From: Candidatus Pantoea soli
Lineage (GTDB): Bacteria > Pseudomonadota > Gammaproteobacteria > Enterobacterales > Enterobacteriaceae
Length of the DNA stretch: 64,000 nucleotides
NCBI RefSeq assembly: GCF_007833795.1
Contig: NZ_CP032702.1
Span: forward strand, 2,914,001 to 2,978,000
Reading direction: 5' to 3'
This document shows, in pieces, positions 48,195-58,321 of this stretch; position 1 is the stretch's first letter; every line of letters begins with the position of its first letter. The translations under genes and the position numbers were made by a program. The notes beneath the pieces are model-generated. The model had not been told where the DNA came from. It searched no databases and was given only the letters and a program-made list of their open reading frames with translations.

Positions 48195-50441
48195 TTATCG
48201 TCCGCCGCGAATCAGTCCACCCAGCCCGCGTCGTTCCATAAAGGTCGCCACCAGATGGCGGACTTCCGAAGCGGTGTGCGCCGCAATGCCCTGCTGGCTT
48301 AGCTTCTGCGTCTCTTCGTGATCGAGGTGCCGCAGCAGGTATTTCACGCGCGGAATATTTTTGCCGTTCATGCTCAGGTGGTGATAGCCCAGCCCGACCA
48401 GCAGCGCGACGCACATGGGATCGCCCGCCATTTCACCACACAGGCAGAGCTGAAGTTTGGCTTCACGGGCTTCATGTGCGATGGTCTGCAGCGCGCGCAG
48501 CATGGCCGGATGCAGCGGATCGTAGAGGTTAGCCACCCGCGTATTGTTGCGATCCACCGCCAGCAGATATTGCGTCAGATCGTTGGTGCCGACCGAGATG
48601 AAATCGACGCGATCCGCCAGGTGCGGGATCAGAAACAGCATGGACGGCACTTCAATCATGATACCGATGCGCGGTTTCGGGATCGCATAGCCGAGCATCT
48701 CTTCCACTTCACGTCCGGCACGATCGATCAGGCGACGCGCATCGTCGATCTCATCAATGTGGCTGATCATCGGCAGCAGGATACTTAAGTTACCGGATGC
48801 CGCATTGGCACGCAGCATGGCGCGCACCTGCACCAGAAAGATCTCCGGCTGGTCAAGCGTCAGGCGAATGCCGCGCCAGCCAAGGCAGGGATTCTCTTCG
48901 CTGATCGGCATATACGGCAGCTGTTTGTCAGCCCCCACGTCAAGGGTGCGCAGCGTAACCGGCTTGTTGTAAAACAGCTGCAGCATGCCCTGATACTGCG
49001 CCACCTGCTCCTCTTCAGAAGGGAAGCCGTTTTGCAGCATAAACGGGATTTCCGTGCGGTACAGACCGATGCCGTCAACCCAGTTGTCCAGCGCCTGTTC
49101 GTGCTCCGGGCTGAGACCCGCGTTCAGCATTACCTGCACCCGCTCGCCGCTTTTCAGCTCGCCGGGCTGATCAACCACGCCTTCGGCCATTTTGCTCAGC
49201 GCATTCTCTTCGCTGATCAGCCGCTGATACTCCTGGACCAGCACCGGCTCCGGGTCGATCAACACTTCACCGCGGTAACCATCAACGATCAGCAGACGTT
49301 TGTTCAGCTGCGGCGGCAGAATATCGGCGCCCATCACGGTAGGAATGCCCATGGCGCGCGTCAGGATCGCCGCGTGCGAATTGGCCGCGCCATCGCGCAC
49401 CACCACGCCTGCCAGCCGCTCATGCGGCAGTTCCGCCAGCGTAGTGGCCGTCAGTTCATCCGCCACCAGCACAAAGCGCTCCGGCCAGGCGTTGGTCCCG
49501 ACCAGCGTGTCATCAAGATGGAACAGCAGGCGCTGGCCAAGTACGCGCAAATCGCCCGCCCGCTCACGCAGGTAGTGATCCTGCAGGCTGGCAAACTGGG
49601 CGGCGAACTTCTCGATCACCGTTTTCACCGCCCACTCCGCCACCGATCCGCGCTCGATCTCTGCAAACAGATCTTTTTTCAGCCGCGCATCGGTTAACAG
49701 GTGGGAGTAAAGATCGAAGATCGCCGCGCTCTCTTTCTGCACGCTGGCCGCAAAGCGTTTACTGAAGCGGCGAAACTCGTTGCTGGCTTCGCCCATCGCT
49801 ACAATCAGGCGCTCCCGCTCACGCTGCGTGTCCAGCGTAGAGGCGGCGGAAACCTGGTCCAGCAGCGGCTGGGTTTCGTCTACCCAGCCCGGCGCAACCG
49901 CCACGCCCGGCGCAGCAGCAATCGCTTTCACCCGCGTCTGGCGGAACTGCCCGAACAGCTGTCCGAGCTGTGACTGCGACAGCAGCGCCGCCATCTGCGT
50001 GGCGAGCGTTACCAGAAATGACTCTTCGCTTTCGTCGAACTGACGATGTTCGCGCTGCTGTACCACCAGCACGCCAAGCAGCTGACGACGGCTGATGATC
50101 GGCACGCCGAGGAAAGAGCGATAGCGCTCTTCTTTTACGGAGGGGATGTATTTAAAGCTGGGGTGACTCTGCGCATCGGCAAGGTTGATGGGCTCGGCGA
50201 GGCGGCCCACCAGCCCGACGATACCTTCGTCAAACGCCAGTGTGACGGTGCGGCCGCGCGGCTTTTTCAGCCCGCGCGTCGCCATCAGGTAGTAGCAACG
50301 ACGATCGTGATCGGCGAGGTAAACCGAGCAGACCTCGGTTTCCATCGCCAGGCAAATTTCGTTGACCAGAATGTCGAGCGCTTCATTCAGACGCGGTGCA
50401 CTCGCCACCTTCTCTACTATTTCGCGCAACTGAGTGAGCAT
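48195..50441 (-). CDS. ptsP: PEP-protein phosphotransferase PtsP (enzyme I Ntr)
   Basis: First component of the nitrogen-related PTS, transferring phosphate from PEP to NPr. The 748-residue product (E. coli 748) has an N-terminal GAF domain (about 1-150), the phospho-His in GAANSHAAILTRAMGIPT (near residue 356), and a PEP-utilising TIM barrel with RTEIPFML, GANDLTQ-type SVGTNDLTQYLLAVDRNN and the Cys in LCLCGEMAGDP. It lies 12 bp downstream of rppH, implying co-transcription. Confidence 0.97.
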   Translation of the reverse strand: MLTQLREIVEKVASAPRLNEALDILVNEICLAMETEVCSVYLADHDRRCYYLMATRGLKKPRGRTVTLAFDEGIVGLVGRLAEPINLADAQSHPSFKYIPSVKEERYRSFLGVPIISRRQLLGVLVVQQREHRQFDESEESFLVTLATQMAALLSQSQLGQLFGQFRQTRVKAIAAAPGVAVAPGWVDETQPLLDQVSAASTLDTQRERERLIVAMGEASNEFRRFSKRFAASVQKESAAIFDLYSHLLTDARLKKDLFAEIERGSVAEWAVKTVIEKFAAQFASLQDHYLRERAGDLRVLGQRLLFHLDDTLVGTNAWPERFVLVADELTATTLAELPHERLAGVVVRDGAANSHAAILTRAMGIPTVMGADILPPQLNKRLLIVDGYRGEVLIDPEPVLVQEYQRLISEENALSKMAEGVVDQPGELKSGERVQVMLNAGLSPEHEQALDNWVDGIGLYRTEIPFMLQNGFPSEEEQVAQYQGMLQLFYNKPVTLRTLDVGADKQLPYMPISEENPCLGWRGIRLTLDQPEIFLVQVRAMLRANAASGNLSILLPMISHIDEIDDARRLIDRAGREVEEMLGYAIPKPRIGIMIEVPSMLFLIPHLADRVDFISVGTNDLTQYLLAVDRNNTRVANLYDPLHPAMLRALQTIAHEAREAKLQLCLCGEMAGDPMCVALLVGLGYHHLSMNGKNIPRVKYLLRHLDHEETQKLSQQGIAAHTASEVRHLVATFMERRGLGGLIRGGR

Positions 50442-50453
50442 AAAGGGCGTGGC

Positions 50454-50984
50454 CTATCCTCTTTTACGTCGATGGGCGGCGTTGTTATTGCGCTGCCCCG
50501 CACTCTCCTGCATAGACATCACCACGCCAGCGAATTCTTTCATCACGCGACGATAAACATCGCGCTTGAAAGAGACAACCTGACGTACCGGATACCAGAA
50601 GCTCACCCAGCGCCAGCCATCAAACTCCGGCGTGCTGCTGTGCTGAACATTAATATCCGCGTCATTACACATCAACTGCAGAAGAAACCACTTTTGTTTC
50701 TGGCCGATACACACCGGCTTTGTGTCCCAACGCACCAAACGTTTTGGCAACTTGTAACGTAACCAGTTACGGGTTGAAGCAAGTATTCGAACATCTTTGC
50801 GGTGTAAACCCACTTCTTCGAACAGTTCGCGATACATCGCCTGTTCAGCGGTTTCACCCGGATTGATGCCTCCCTGAGGAAACTGCCAGGAGTGCTGTCC
50901 AAAGCGCCTGGCCCATAACACTTGTCCCTGCCTGTTACAGATTACGATACCAACATTCGGGCGGTAGCCATCATCATCGATCAC
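50454..50984 (-). CDS. rppH: RNA pyrophosphohydrolase RppH
   Basis: Removes pyrophosphate from mRNA 5' ends and so triggers RNase E decay. The 176-residue product (E. coli 176) starts [19 protein letters not shown] and has the Nudix box [20 protein letters not shown] followed by VGL near residues 38-60. It precedes ptsP. Upstream lies the 684-bp DnaA-box region shared with mutH. Confidence 0.97.
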   Translation of the reverse strand: MIDDDGYRPNVGIVICNRQGQVLWARRFGQHSWQFPQGGINPGETAEQAMYRELFEEVGLHRKDVRILASTRNWLRYKLPKRLVRWDTKPVCIGQKQKWFLLQLMCNDADINVQHSSTPEFDGWRWVSFWYPVRQVVSFKRDVYRRVMKEFAGVVMSMQESAGQRNNNAAHRRKRG

Positions 50985-51084
50985 TGGACTACCTCAAAGC
51001 TTAATTTGAATAGCCTGATTGTTTCACACTCCTTACAGGCGGTAAACCACTGGATAACCGGGGTAGCGGACGAATAAAAAGGGG

Positions 51085-51553
51085 ATAACCCACAGAGTTA
51101 ACCCAAGTTATGAACAGCACCACCCTTTTTTGATCGATCTTATTCACCTTTTCTGTGGATAGCTTTGTGCAGAACACGGGAATTAGCTGAATAACCGATT
51201 AAGAAAAATCTCAGCGGAAGCGCACAGCATAGCATTAAAAATGCTATTTATCATAGTGATAGGTTATTTATATAGAGGATAGTTTCGCAGGATCTTTGCC
51301 CATTACGCGCCGTGTGCCTTTCGCTGCTCAAAGATCCACCACCGCGCTTTTTATCCACAGAGAATGTCCTAATCCTGGTCAGAACCCGGGAAAAAAGCGC
51401 GCAAATCGCCAAAGTCAAGGCTGTAAATGGAAACAGGGGTGAGCAAAAGACGGGGTTATCCCATTTTTCTGTGGATAACCGGGTTTAAGATCCTGTTCAT
51501 TGTCGATAACAAACCGGGATAACCTGGCCATAGCACTGCATTGCTGTGGCTAA
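51085..51553. other. DnaA-box cluster resembling DARS2, between rppH and mutH
   Basis: The gap 50985-51668 holds no gene but several DnaA boxes (consensus TTATNCACA). There are two perfect boxes, at 51351-51359 (plus) and 51470-51478 (minus, TGTGGATAA). One-mismatch boxes are at 51140-51148 (TTATTCACC), 51154-51162 (TGTGGATAG), 51501-51509 (TGTCGATAA) and 51545-51553 (TGTGGCTAA). Weaker ones are at 51085 and 51108. An A/T-rich tract (51220-51285) lies between. In E. coli the DnaA-reactivating sequence DARS2 lies next to mutH, with DnaA boxes and IHF/Fis sites that convert ADP-DnaA to ATP-DnaA. The promoters of rppH and mutH must also lie here. Confidence 0.7.
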
Positions 51554-51668
51554 TCGTCATAAAAACCTATGCTGAATCATGCTATTATCACGTTTATTCA
51601 TCGCAGCGTGATGTGCGTAACCCACGCGCGATCGCTTTGTACAAAATTTAATCAAACCGAGAAACCGT

Positions 51669-52355
51669 ATGCATTCCCCGGCGTCCCTGCCCTCGCTGCC
51701 GCAGAGCGAAGCAGAATTATTACAGCGCGCACATCAGCTGGCGGGCCAGAGCTTTGCCGCGCTGGCCGCACAGATTGGTCTGGCCGTCCCGGCAGATTTG
51801 AAACGGGATAAAGGCTGGGTGGGTACACTGCTGGAGCGACATCTGGGAGCCAGTGCGGGCAGTAAAGCAGAACAGGATTTTGCCCATCTTGGCATTGAAC
51901 TGAAGACGATTCCGGTGGATGCGCAGGGCAAGCCGCTGGAGACCACCTTTGTTTGCGTCGCCCCGCTGACCGGCAACAGCGGCGTCACCTGGCAGAGCAG
52001 CCATGTGCGCCACAAACTGTCACGGGTGCTGTGGATACCCGTGGAGGGCGACCGGGCCATTCCGCTCGCCGCGCGACGTGTAGGGACCCCGCTGCTGTGG
52101 CAACCTGATGAAGAGGAGGAGCGGCAGCTGCGCGAGGACTGGGAAGAGCTGATGGATATGATTGTGCTGGGGCAGGTTGAACGGATTACGGCGCGTCACG
52201 GTGCCTGGCTGCAACTTCGGCCCAAAGCCGCGAACAGCAAAGCCCTGACCGAAGCCACCGGCGAGTACGGCGAACCGATCCTGACGCTGCCGCGCGGCTT
52301 TTATCTCAAAAAAACCTTTACCGGGCGGCTGCTGGCACGCCATTTCCTGCTGTAA
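51669..52355 (+). CDS. mutH: DNA mismatch repair endonuclease MutH
   Basis: Nicks the unmethylated strand at hemimethylated GATC after MutS-MutL activation. The 228-residue product (E. coli 229) contains the catalytic D-E-K motif in [12 protein letters not shown] (near residues 70-79), plus [14 protein letters not shown] and [12 protein letters not shown] at the C-terminus. The ATG at 51669 gives [18 protein letters not shown]. It is divergent from rppH across the DnaA-box region. Confidence 0.96.
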   Translation: MHSPASLPSLPQSEAELLQRAHQLAGQSFAALAAQIGLAVPADLKRDKGWVGTLLERHLGASAGSKAEQDFAHLGIELKTIPVDAQGKPLETTFVCVAPLTGNSGVTWQSSHVRHKLSRVLWIPVEGDRAIPLAARRVGTPLLWQPDEEEERQLREDWEELMDMIVLGQVERITARHGAWLQLRPKAANSKALTEATGEYGEPILTLPRGFYLKKTFTGRLLARHFLL

Positions 52356-52356
52356 A

Positions 52357-52379
52357 GCGCTGTGCGGGCCGCACAGCGC
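52357..52379. terminator. Hairpin after mutH
   Basis: GCGCTGTGC-GGGCC-GCACAGCGC is a perfect 9-bp stem directly after the mutH stop. It lacks a T run downstream, so it may act as an RNA-stabilising or Rho-linked end rather than a full intrinsic terminator. Confidence 0.5.
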
Positions 52380-52546
52380 GCGTTGCCTGCATCCTGCGCC
52401 GTTGTCTGCCCGCCCCCCGCGCTCGCCGTTGCCTGTTTACGGCTGTCTGGTGCCGCCGCGTCGCGCCCTTTCACGCCTCAGCCGCTCGCTGAAAACAAAG
52501 CGCGGCGGATTGCCGTTAAGCTTTAGGCGAGTCGTCCGGCGCCGTG

Positions 52547-52552
52547 TATAAT
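52547..52552 (+). promoter_or_regulatory. Putative -10 element of ygdQ
   Basis: Perfect TATAAT about 35 bp before the ygdQ ATG. The -35 region is weak (TTTAGG or TTAGGC). A terminator after ygdQ suggests a single-gene transcript. Confidence 0.5.
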
Positions 52553-52586
52553 TCCCGTTTACTTTTCGTTTAGGATTGAATGATTC

Positions 52587-53297
52587 ATGTTTGACTGGAT
52601 TGCTGATCCCAATGCCTGGCTGGCGCTGGGAACATTGACCATTCTCGAAGTGGTACTGGGCATCGATAACATTATCTTCCTCTCGCTGGTGGTGGCAAAA
52701 CTCCCCAGCCATCAGCAAAACAGCGCACGCCGTCTCGGCCTGATGGGTGCCATGCTGATGCGTCTGGCGCTGCTGGCGTCGATTGCCTGGGTAGTCAGGC
52801 TGACCGAGCCGCTGTTCTCCGTCATGGATCACCCGTTTTCCGCGCGCGATCTGATTTTGCTGGGCGGTGGCCTGTTTCTGCTGTGGAAATCCAGCATGGA
52901 GATCCATGAAACCATCGAGGGCGGTGAAGAGGAGCATAAAACCAACGTGCACTCCTTTATGGGTGCCATCGTGCAGATCATGCTGCTGGATATCATCTTC
53001 AGTCTGGATTCGGTGATTACCGCCGTGGGGCTGTCCGACCACCTGTTTATCATGATGGCCGCCGTCGTGATTGCGGTGCTGATGATGATGTTTGCCGCCC
53101 GTGCCATCGGTGAGTTTGTCGAACGTCATCCGTCGGTCAAAATGCTGGCGCTGGCTTTCCTGATTCTGGTGGGCTTTACCCTGATTCTGGAGAGTTTCGG
53201 CGTGCATGTACCAAAAGGTTACATTTATTTTGCGATGTTCTTCTCCATGGCAGTAGAAGCGCTGAACCTGATGCGCCGCAGGAAAAACAAGGCCTGA
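52587..53297 (+). CDS. ygdQ: TerC-family inner-membrane protein YgdQ
   Basis: Multipass membrane protein of 236 residues (E. coli YgdQ 237) with about seven hydrophobic segments and the TerC hallmarks VVLGIDNIIFLSL and DIIFSLDSVITAVGL, whose paired acidic residues in the membrane suggest cation transport. Members of the family move manganese or calcium, but the substrate of YgdQ is not established. It begins MFDWIADPNAWLALGTLT. Confidence 0.92.
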   Translation: MFDWIADPNAWLALGTLTILEVVLGIDNIIFLSLVVAKLPSHQQNSARRLGLMGAMLMRLALLASIAWVVRLTEPLFSVMDHPFSARDLILLGGGLFLLWKSSMEIHETIEGGEEEHKTNVHSFMGAIVQIMLLDIIFSLDSVITAVGLSDHLFIMMAAVVIAVLMMMFAARAIGEFVERHPSVKMLALAFLILVGFTLILESFGVHVPKGYIYFAMFFSMAVEALNLMRRRKNKA

Positions 53298-53304
53298 GTT
53301 TGTC

Positions 53305-53333
53305 AAGGGCGAGCGTGTCTCGCCCTTTATTTT
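53305..53333 (+). terminator. Intrinsic terminator of ygdQ
   Basis: 9-bp stem AAGGGCGAG / CTCGCCCTT with loop CGTGT, followed by TATTTTA, shortly after the ygdQ stop. Confidence 0.88.
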
Positions 53334-53413
53334 AGGAATGATGCGATTACGGCGCCCGGCAAAAGCATTTATTACTACACTTTTGCTGTTGAAGTGGCTT
53401 GAGGGAGCTGAGA

Positions 53414-53632
53414 ATGAAAGGGTTAGTGAGCGCAGTGGGCCTGATGCTGGCAGCATTAGCGTTAAGTGGTTGTAGCAGTGATTACGTGATGGCGACCAAA
53501 GACGGGCGTATGATCATGACCGACGGCAAACCGTCGATTGATAAAGAAACCGGTCTGGTAGAGTACACCGACGAGCAGGGCCACGTTATGCAGATCAATG
53601 GTGATGAGGTTTCAACCATCATTGAACGTTAA
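53414..53632 (+). CDS. ygdR: YgdI/YgdR family lipoprotein (DUF903)
   Basis: Small lipoprotein, 72 residues (E. coli YgdR 72), with lipobox LSGC (Cys19) and a DUF903 domain: [33 protein letters not shown] and [11 protein letters not shown]. The ATG at 53414 ([11 protein letters not shown]) has GGGAG upstream; an in-frame upstream start at 53399 would disturb the signal peptide. It is a paralogue of ygdI at 25049. Function unknown. Confidence 0.92.
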   Translation: MKGLVSAVGLMLAALALSGCSSDYVMATKDGRMIMTDGKPSIDKETGLVEYTDEQGHVMQINGDEVSTIIER

Positions 53633-53775
53633 GTGCCACATTCTTCTGCCTGCACGCCGATTCCCCCTGTGCAGGCGATTTCCCGAACTTTCCCCCCTTC
53701 CTTCTGCGCCACTTCACAGGCTATAGTCCCTGAGAACATAACATTCCCTTTCATAATGAAAAAAGGAAGCCGGCT

Positions 53776-54816
53776 ATGCATTATCACCGTATCCCCCACA
53801 GCACGCTGGAAGTAAGTCAGCTGGGGCTGGGCACTATGACGTTTGGTGAGCAAAACAGCGAAGCCGACGCCCACGAGCAACTCGATTACGCCGTTAGCCA
53901 GGGCATTAACCTGATTGATACCGCAGAGATGTATCCGGTACCGCCGCGTCCGGAAACCCAGGGGCTGACGGAAAAATACATTGGCAGCTGGCTGAAGAAG
54001 CGCGGCAGCCGCGACAAAATCATTCTGGCCAGCAAGGTCGCGGGGCCGGTTCGCGGCACCGATGCGCTGATCCGCCCGCATCAGGCGCTGGATCGCAAAA
54101 ACATTCGTGAAGCGCTGGATGCCAGCCTGAAGCGCCTGAACACGGATTATCTCGATCTCTATCAGCTGCACTGGCCGCAGCGTCAGACCAACTACTTCGG
54201 CAAGCTGGGCTACCAGTACAGCGAAACCACTGCCACCGTTACGCTGCTGGAGACGCTGGAAGCGCTTACTGAGCAGGTGCGCGCCGGTAAAATCCGTTAC
54301 ATCGGCGTCTCTAACGAAACCGCCTGGGGCGTCATGCGCTACCTGCAGCTGGCAGAAAAGCACGAGCTGCCGCGTATCGTCACCATCCAGAACCCTTACA
54401 GCCTGCTGAACCGCAGCTTTGAGGTAGGCCTGGCAGAGATCAGCCAGCATGAAGGCGTGGAGCTGCTGGCGTATTCCAGCCTGGCATTTGGCACGCTGAG
54501 CGGCAAATACCTGAACGGCGCGAAGCCAGCCGGTGCGCGTAATACGCTGTTCAGCCGCTTTACCCGCTACAGCGGTGAGCAGTCACAGCAGGCGATTGCC
54601 GCCTACGTTGCGCTGGCGAAGAAACATCAGCTGGATCCGTCACAGATGGCGCTGGCCTACGTGCGCCAGCAGCCGTTTGTGGCCAGCACGCTGCTGGGTG
54701 CCACAACGCTGGAACAGCTGAAGGTGAACGTAGAGAGTTTCAATCTGACGCTGAACGCGGACGTCCTGGAAGAACTGGAAGCGATCCACCGCCAGTATAC
54801 CTATCCGGCGCCGTAA
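53776..54816 (+). CDS. tas: NADP(H)-dependent aldo-keto reductase Tas
   Basis: Aldo-keto reductase of unsettled physiological substrate; in E. coli overexpression suppresses a tyrosine auxotrophy. The 346-residue product equals E. coli Tas. It has the catalytic Asp/Tyr (DTAEMYPVPPRPET), Lys (ILASKV) and His (LYQLHWPQRQTNYFGKLGY) of the family, and the cofactor-binding end QQPFVASTLLGATTLEQL. AAGGAAG lies just upstream of the ATG. A loose dyad GCCTGCAC/GTGCAGGC (53648-53676) precedes it. Confidence 0.95.
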   Translation: MHYHRIPHSTLEVSQLGLGTMTFGEQNSEADAHEQLDYAVSQGINLIDTAEMYPVPPRPETQGLTEKYIGSWLKKRGSRDKIILASKVAGPVRGTDALIRPHQALDRKNIREALDASLKRLNTDYLDLYQLHWPQRQTNYFGKLGYQYSETTATVTLLETLEALTEQVRAGKIRYIGVSNETAWGVMRYLQLAEKHELPRIVTIQNPYSLLNRSFEVGLAEISQHEGVELLAYSSLAFGTLSGKYLNGAKPAGARNTLFSRFTRYSGEQSQQAIAAYVALAKKHQLDPSQMALAYVRQQPFVASTLLGATTLEQLKVNVESFNLTLNADVLEELEAIHRQYTYPAP

Positions 54817-54865
54817 CGCTGCGTGGTGAGGCGCAGCGGCCATCACGCCGTGCGCCTGTTCTGCA

Positions 54866-54888
54866 GTGCGGGAATGCGCTTCCCGCAC
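54866..54888. terminator. Hairpin between convergent tas and lplT
   Basis: 9-bp stem GTGCGGGAA / TTCCCGCAC with loop TGCGC in the 88-bp convergent gap. It would fold on both strands; no strong T run follows. Confidence 0.5.
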
Positions 54889-54904
54889 CGCAGCCAGCTG
54901 CCGG

Positions 54905-56101
54905 TTAAGCCTGACGGCGCACTTTCCACCACAGCACCGCGATGGCGACAGCGAATAAGCCGCCGAAGCCAATGCCGGTCATCACCGCCGGTGCGCCCAG
55001 CCTGATCGCCAGCGTATACAGCCCCAGCATCAGCAGCATCGCGCTGTTTTCTCCGAGGTTTTGCACCGCTATCGCGTTACCGGAACCGACTGTGTCTTTT
55101 CCGCGCGCCTGCAACAGGGCGTTCAGCGGCACCACAAAGAAGCCCCCCAGCGCGCCGATCAGCATCAGCAGCAGATAGGCATTCAGCAGGCTGTGCTGCA
55201 GCGAGAACACCACCACCATCACCCCAATCAGAACCCCCGCGGGCATGCAGCGCCGCACCGTTTCCAGCGTCACCAGCCTGGCCGCCGCGGCGGCACCCAC
55301 CACGATGCCAATCGCCACCATCGCATTCAGCGTGGTGGGCGTGCGGTTATCCGTGATGCCCAGCGCCACCGGCACCCACAGCACCAGCAGGAAGCGCAGG
55401 GTCACGCCTGCGCCCCAGAACAAACTGGTACCGAGCAGCGAAAAGCGCGTCTCACCGTTGCGCCACAGCAGCAGAACCGAAGCGATAAAACCGCGCAGCA
55501 GCGTGGCGACGTGCCAGCTCTGGCCCGGCCGGGCTGGCTGCAGACGGGGGATAAGCATATTCGCCGCAACCGCCAGCGCGTAAGTAAGCGCACACACTAT
55601 CAGCGCCGCCAGCAGGTGCCAGTCCGCCAGTACCCCGCCTGCGACCGAACCGAGCAGGATCGCCGCGATGGTAGATGACTCCATCAGGCCGTTGGCTTTT
55701 ACCAGCCGCGGTCCGCGGGTGATTTCGGTCAGGATGCCATATTTGGCCGGAGAGTAAGCCGCTGCGCCCACGCCTACCAGCGTATAGCCGAGAAACGGGT
55801 TAAAGCCAAAGCAGATCAGCAGCGCCCCCAGCAGCTTCAGGCTGTTCGCAAACAGCATGACCCGGCCTTTGGCAAAGCTATCCGCCATCTGCCCGACAAA
55901 AGGTGCCAGCAGAATGTAAGTGGCCACAAACAGCATCTGCAGTACCGGCTGGCTCCAGTCGGGATAGGCCAGATTTTTCAGCACCGCCAGCGTGGCAAAC
56001 AACAGCGCGTTATCACCAAAGGCTGAAAAAAACTGCGCCACGATGACCGCCAGCATACTGCGTGACAGCAGTGGAACATCCGCATTCGCCGACTGACTCA
56101 T
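54905..56101 (-). CDS. lplT: Lysophospholipid transporter LplT
   Basis: MFS protein that flips lysophosphatidylethanolamine across the inner membrane for re-acylation by Aas. The 398-residue product (E. coli 397) has about 12 hydrophobic segments, [18 protein letters not shown] near the N-terminus, [13 protein letters not shown] and [23 protein letters not shown]. Its ATG overlaps the aas stop (ATGA), so the two act and are made together. Confidence 0.96.
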   Translation of the reverse strand: MSQSANADVPLLSRSMLAVIVAQFFSAFGDNALLFATLAVLKNLAYPDWSQPVLQMLFVATYILLAPFVGQMADSFAKGRVMLFANSLKLLGALLICFGFNPFLGYTLVGVGAAAYSPAKYGILTEITRGPRLVKANGLMESSTIAAILLGSVAGGVLADWHLLAALIVCALTYALAVAANMLIPRLQPARPGQSWHVATLLRGFIASVLLLWRNGETRFSLLGTSLFWGAGVTLRFLLVLWVPVALGITDNRTPTTLNAMVAIGIVVGAAAAARLVTLETVRRCMPAGVLIGVMVVVFSLQHSLLNAYLLLMLIGALGGFFVVPLNALLQARGKDTVGSGNAIAVQNLGENSAMLLMLGLYTLAIRLGAPAVMTGIGFGGLFAVAIAVLWWKVRRQA

Positions 56102-58248
56102 GTCCGCTCCTCTTCAGCCAGCTGCTTCAGACTGACGTAATCCGGTTTGCCGCTGCCCAGCAGCGGCAGCTCTTTCAGATAGCGGATGTCACGCGGCACC
56201 GCCAGTTCCGGCGCACCAATCTCACGCGCAGCCTTCTGCAGCTGGTCGCGACGCAGTTCGCTGTCGGTGGTGAACAGCACCAGCGCTTCTCCGCGATTGC
56301 CATCCGGACGCAGCGAAGCCGCGTGCTGCTTATCGGGGGCGGCTTTCAGGGCAATCTGCTCCACGCTCTCCAGCGATACCATTTCACCGGCAATTTTGGC
56401 AAAGCGTTTGGCCCGCCCCTGAATCTGGCAGAAACCACCGTCGTCAAAGCTGACAATATCGCCGGTATCGTACCAGCCCGCTTCCGGCACCCCTTCCCCG
56501 TTATCCGCCGCGGGCGGCTCAAGCACGCCAGGGTTTTCCACCCGCAGATAGCCCTTCATGATATTCGGCCCGCGCAACTGCAGGCGACCGCCCTGCTCAA
56601 TCCCCGGCACCGCGATAAGCCGCGAATCCATGCCGGGCAGAATGCGGCCCACGGTGTGTGGCCTCGCCGCCATCGGCACGTTGATCGCCACCACCGGCGC
56701 ACATTCCGTCACGCCGTAGCCTTCAAGAATGCGGATACCATATTTTTCCATGTAGATCTGTCGGGTGCCTTCCTGCAGCTTCTCCGCGCCGGCCACCACA
56801 TAGCGCAGCCGCGCAAAGTCGTACGGGCTGGCAAAGCGTGCATAGTTGCCAAGGAAGGTCGAGGTGCCAAACAGCACGGTACAGTTACGGTCATAGACCA
56901 GCTCCGGCACGATGCGGTAATGCAGCGGGCTGGGATAGAGAAAGACTTCGGCCCCGGTCAGCAGCGGGGTAAACAGTCCCACCGTCAGACCAAAGGCGTG
57001 AAACAGCGGCAGGGCTGACATAAAGCGGTCGCGCGGGGTGAAGTCGGCCACGGTGCGGATCTGCTCAACGTTACCCAGCAGGCTTTTGTGCGAATGCACC
57101 ACACCTTTGGGATTGCCTTCGGAGCCGGAGGTAAACAGCACCATCGCCGCGTCTTCCGGCTTCTGCGGCACCTGCGCACGGCGCGGCATCAGCAGGTGCG
57201 CCAGGATCCACATCTTATCCTGCAGCGTCACGGTATCCTTCAGGTCTTCCAGATAGATCCACTGCACGTCGCTCAGCCCCTGCGGCAGATGCCACAGGTT
57301 GCCTTTTTCCAGGAACTGCCGCGAGGTAAACACGGTCTTCACCTGAGAAGCGGTCAGCGCTGCCCGCATGCCGTTTACGCCCGCCGTGTAGTTGAGCATC
57401 GCCGGGACGCGCCCGCGTAGCGAAGCCCCCAGAATCGCCGCCGCGGTAACGGTGGCGTTCGGCAGCAGCAGGCCAACGTACTCACCCGGCTGGCTGTAGC
57501 GCTCCAGAATGCGTCCAACGCCCAGCGCTTTCTTCAGCAGGCCGGTATAGCTGTCCGGCCTGAAGTTAACATCTTCGATACAGCGTTTGGTCAGTCCGTA
57601 ACGGTGTCGCGCCTGCAGAAACGCTTCATACAGCGTTTCACGCGGGCGCACCGCCATGCGCGCTTCCATCATGATGTGATGTAAGTGCTCGCCAGCCAGC
57701 ACGCGCCGCTCACGGGCGCGTTTTGCCTCAGGCATCGGAATAAAGGTGGGCGGTAACACGCTCAGGGTGATGCGCGGAAACAGCCGGCGTTTAAACACGC
57801 CCGCCAGTCGTCCGAACGGCGTATATTCCGCACCTTCAATGCGCATCGGCACAACGGTGGCACCGGATTTCGCCGCCACAAAGCCGGCCCCGCTGTAAAT
57901 TTTCATCAGCGATCCGGTGACGGTAATGCGTCCTTCCGGGAAGATCACCACCGGACGGCCTTCGTTAATCAGGCGCACCAGGTGCTTGATGGAGAGCGGC
58001 CGGGTCGGGTCGAGCGGCACAAAATCGATCACCGGTTTCAGCAGGCGCATAAACCACTGTTCGCTGATGGAGGAGTACACCGCGAACACCGGTTTGATCG
58101 GCAGAAACAGCGCCAGCAGTACGCCATCCAGAAAAGACATATGGTTTGGCGTAATCAGCACCTTCTCTTTATGCAGTGCAGTGAGATCGCCGCGCAGCTC
58201 CACGCGCCACAGCAGGCGACAGAGGAAGCGGAGAAAAGTGAATAGCAT
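56098..58248 (-). CDS. aas: Bifunctional 2-acyl-GPE acyltransferase / acyl-ACP synthetase Aas
   Basis: Inner-membrane enzyme that re-acylates lysophosphatidylethanolamine using fatty acid activated on bound ACP. The 716-residue product (E. coli 719) has an N-terminal PlsC domain with the HX4D motif in [11 protein letters not shown] and [10 protein letters not shown]. The C-terminal AMP-binding domain has [30 protein letters not shown] and [14 protein letters not shown]. It is followed by lplT. Confidence 0.97.
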   Translation of the reverse strand: MLFTFLRFLCRLLWRVELRGDLTALHKEKVLITPNHMSFLDGVLLALFLPIKPVFAVYSSISEQWFMRLLKPVIDFVPLDPTRPLSIKHLVRLINEGRPVVIFPEGRITVTGSLMKIYSGAGFVAAKSGATVVPMRIEGAEYTPFGRLAGVFKRRLFPRITLSVLPPTFIPMPEAKRARERRVLAGEHLHHIMMEARMAVRPRETLYEAFLQARHRYGLTKRCIEDVNFRPDSYTGLLKKALGVGRILERYSQPGEYVGLLLPNATVTAAAILGASLRGRVPAMLNYTAGVNGMRAALTASQVKTVFTSRQFLEKGNLWHLPQGLSDVQWIYLEDLKDTVTLQDKMWILAHLLMPRRAQVPQKPEDAAMVLFTSGSEGNPKGVVHSHKSLLGNVEQIRTVADFTPRDRFMSALPLFHAFGLTVGLFTPLLTGAEVFLYPSPLHYRIVPELVYDRNCTVLFGTSTFLGNYARFASPYDFARLRYVVAGAEKLQEGTRQIYMEKYGIRILEGYGVTECAPVVAINVPMAARPHTVGRILPGMDSRLIAVPGIEQGGRLQLRGPNIMKGYLRVENPGVLEPPAADNGEGVPEAGWYDTGDIVSFDDGGFCQIQGRAKRFAKIAGEMVSLESVEQIALKAAPDKQHAASLRPDGNRGEALVLFTTDSELRRDQLQKAAREIGAPELAVPRDIRYLKELPLLGSGKPDYVSLKQLAEEERT

Positions 58249-58321
58249 GCCAGCTCCTTAGCAGTCACGAAAAATGGCTCTTACCATGCAGCATCTGCCG
58301 GAGTTCGACAAGAGGGGCGGG

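Noticed and set aside
53648..53676. Dyad GCCTGCAC/GTGCAGGC after ygdR considered as an intrinsic terminator
   Set aside because: The loop is 13 bases and no T run follows the stem; kept only as a remark under tas.
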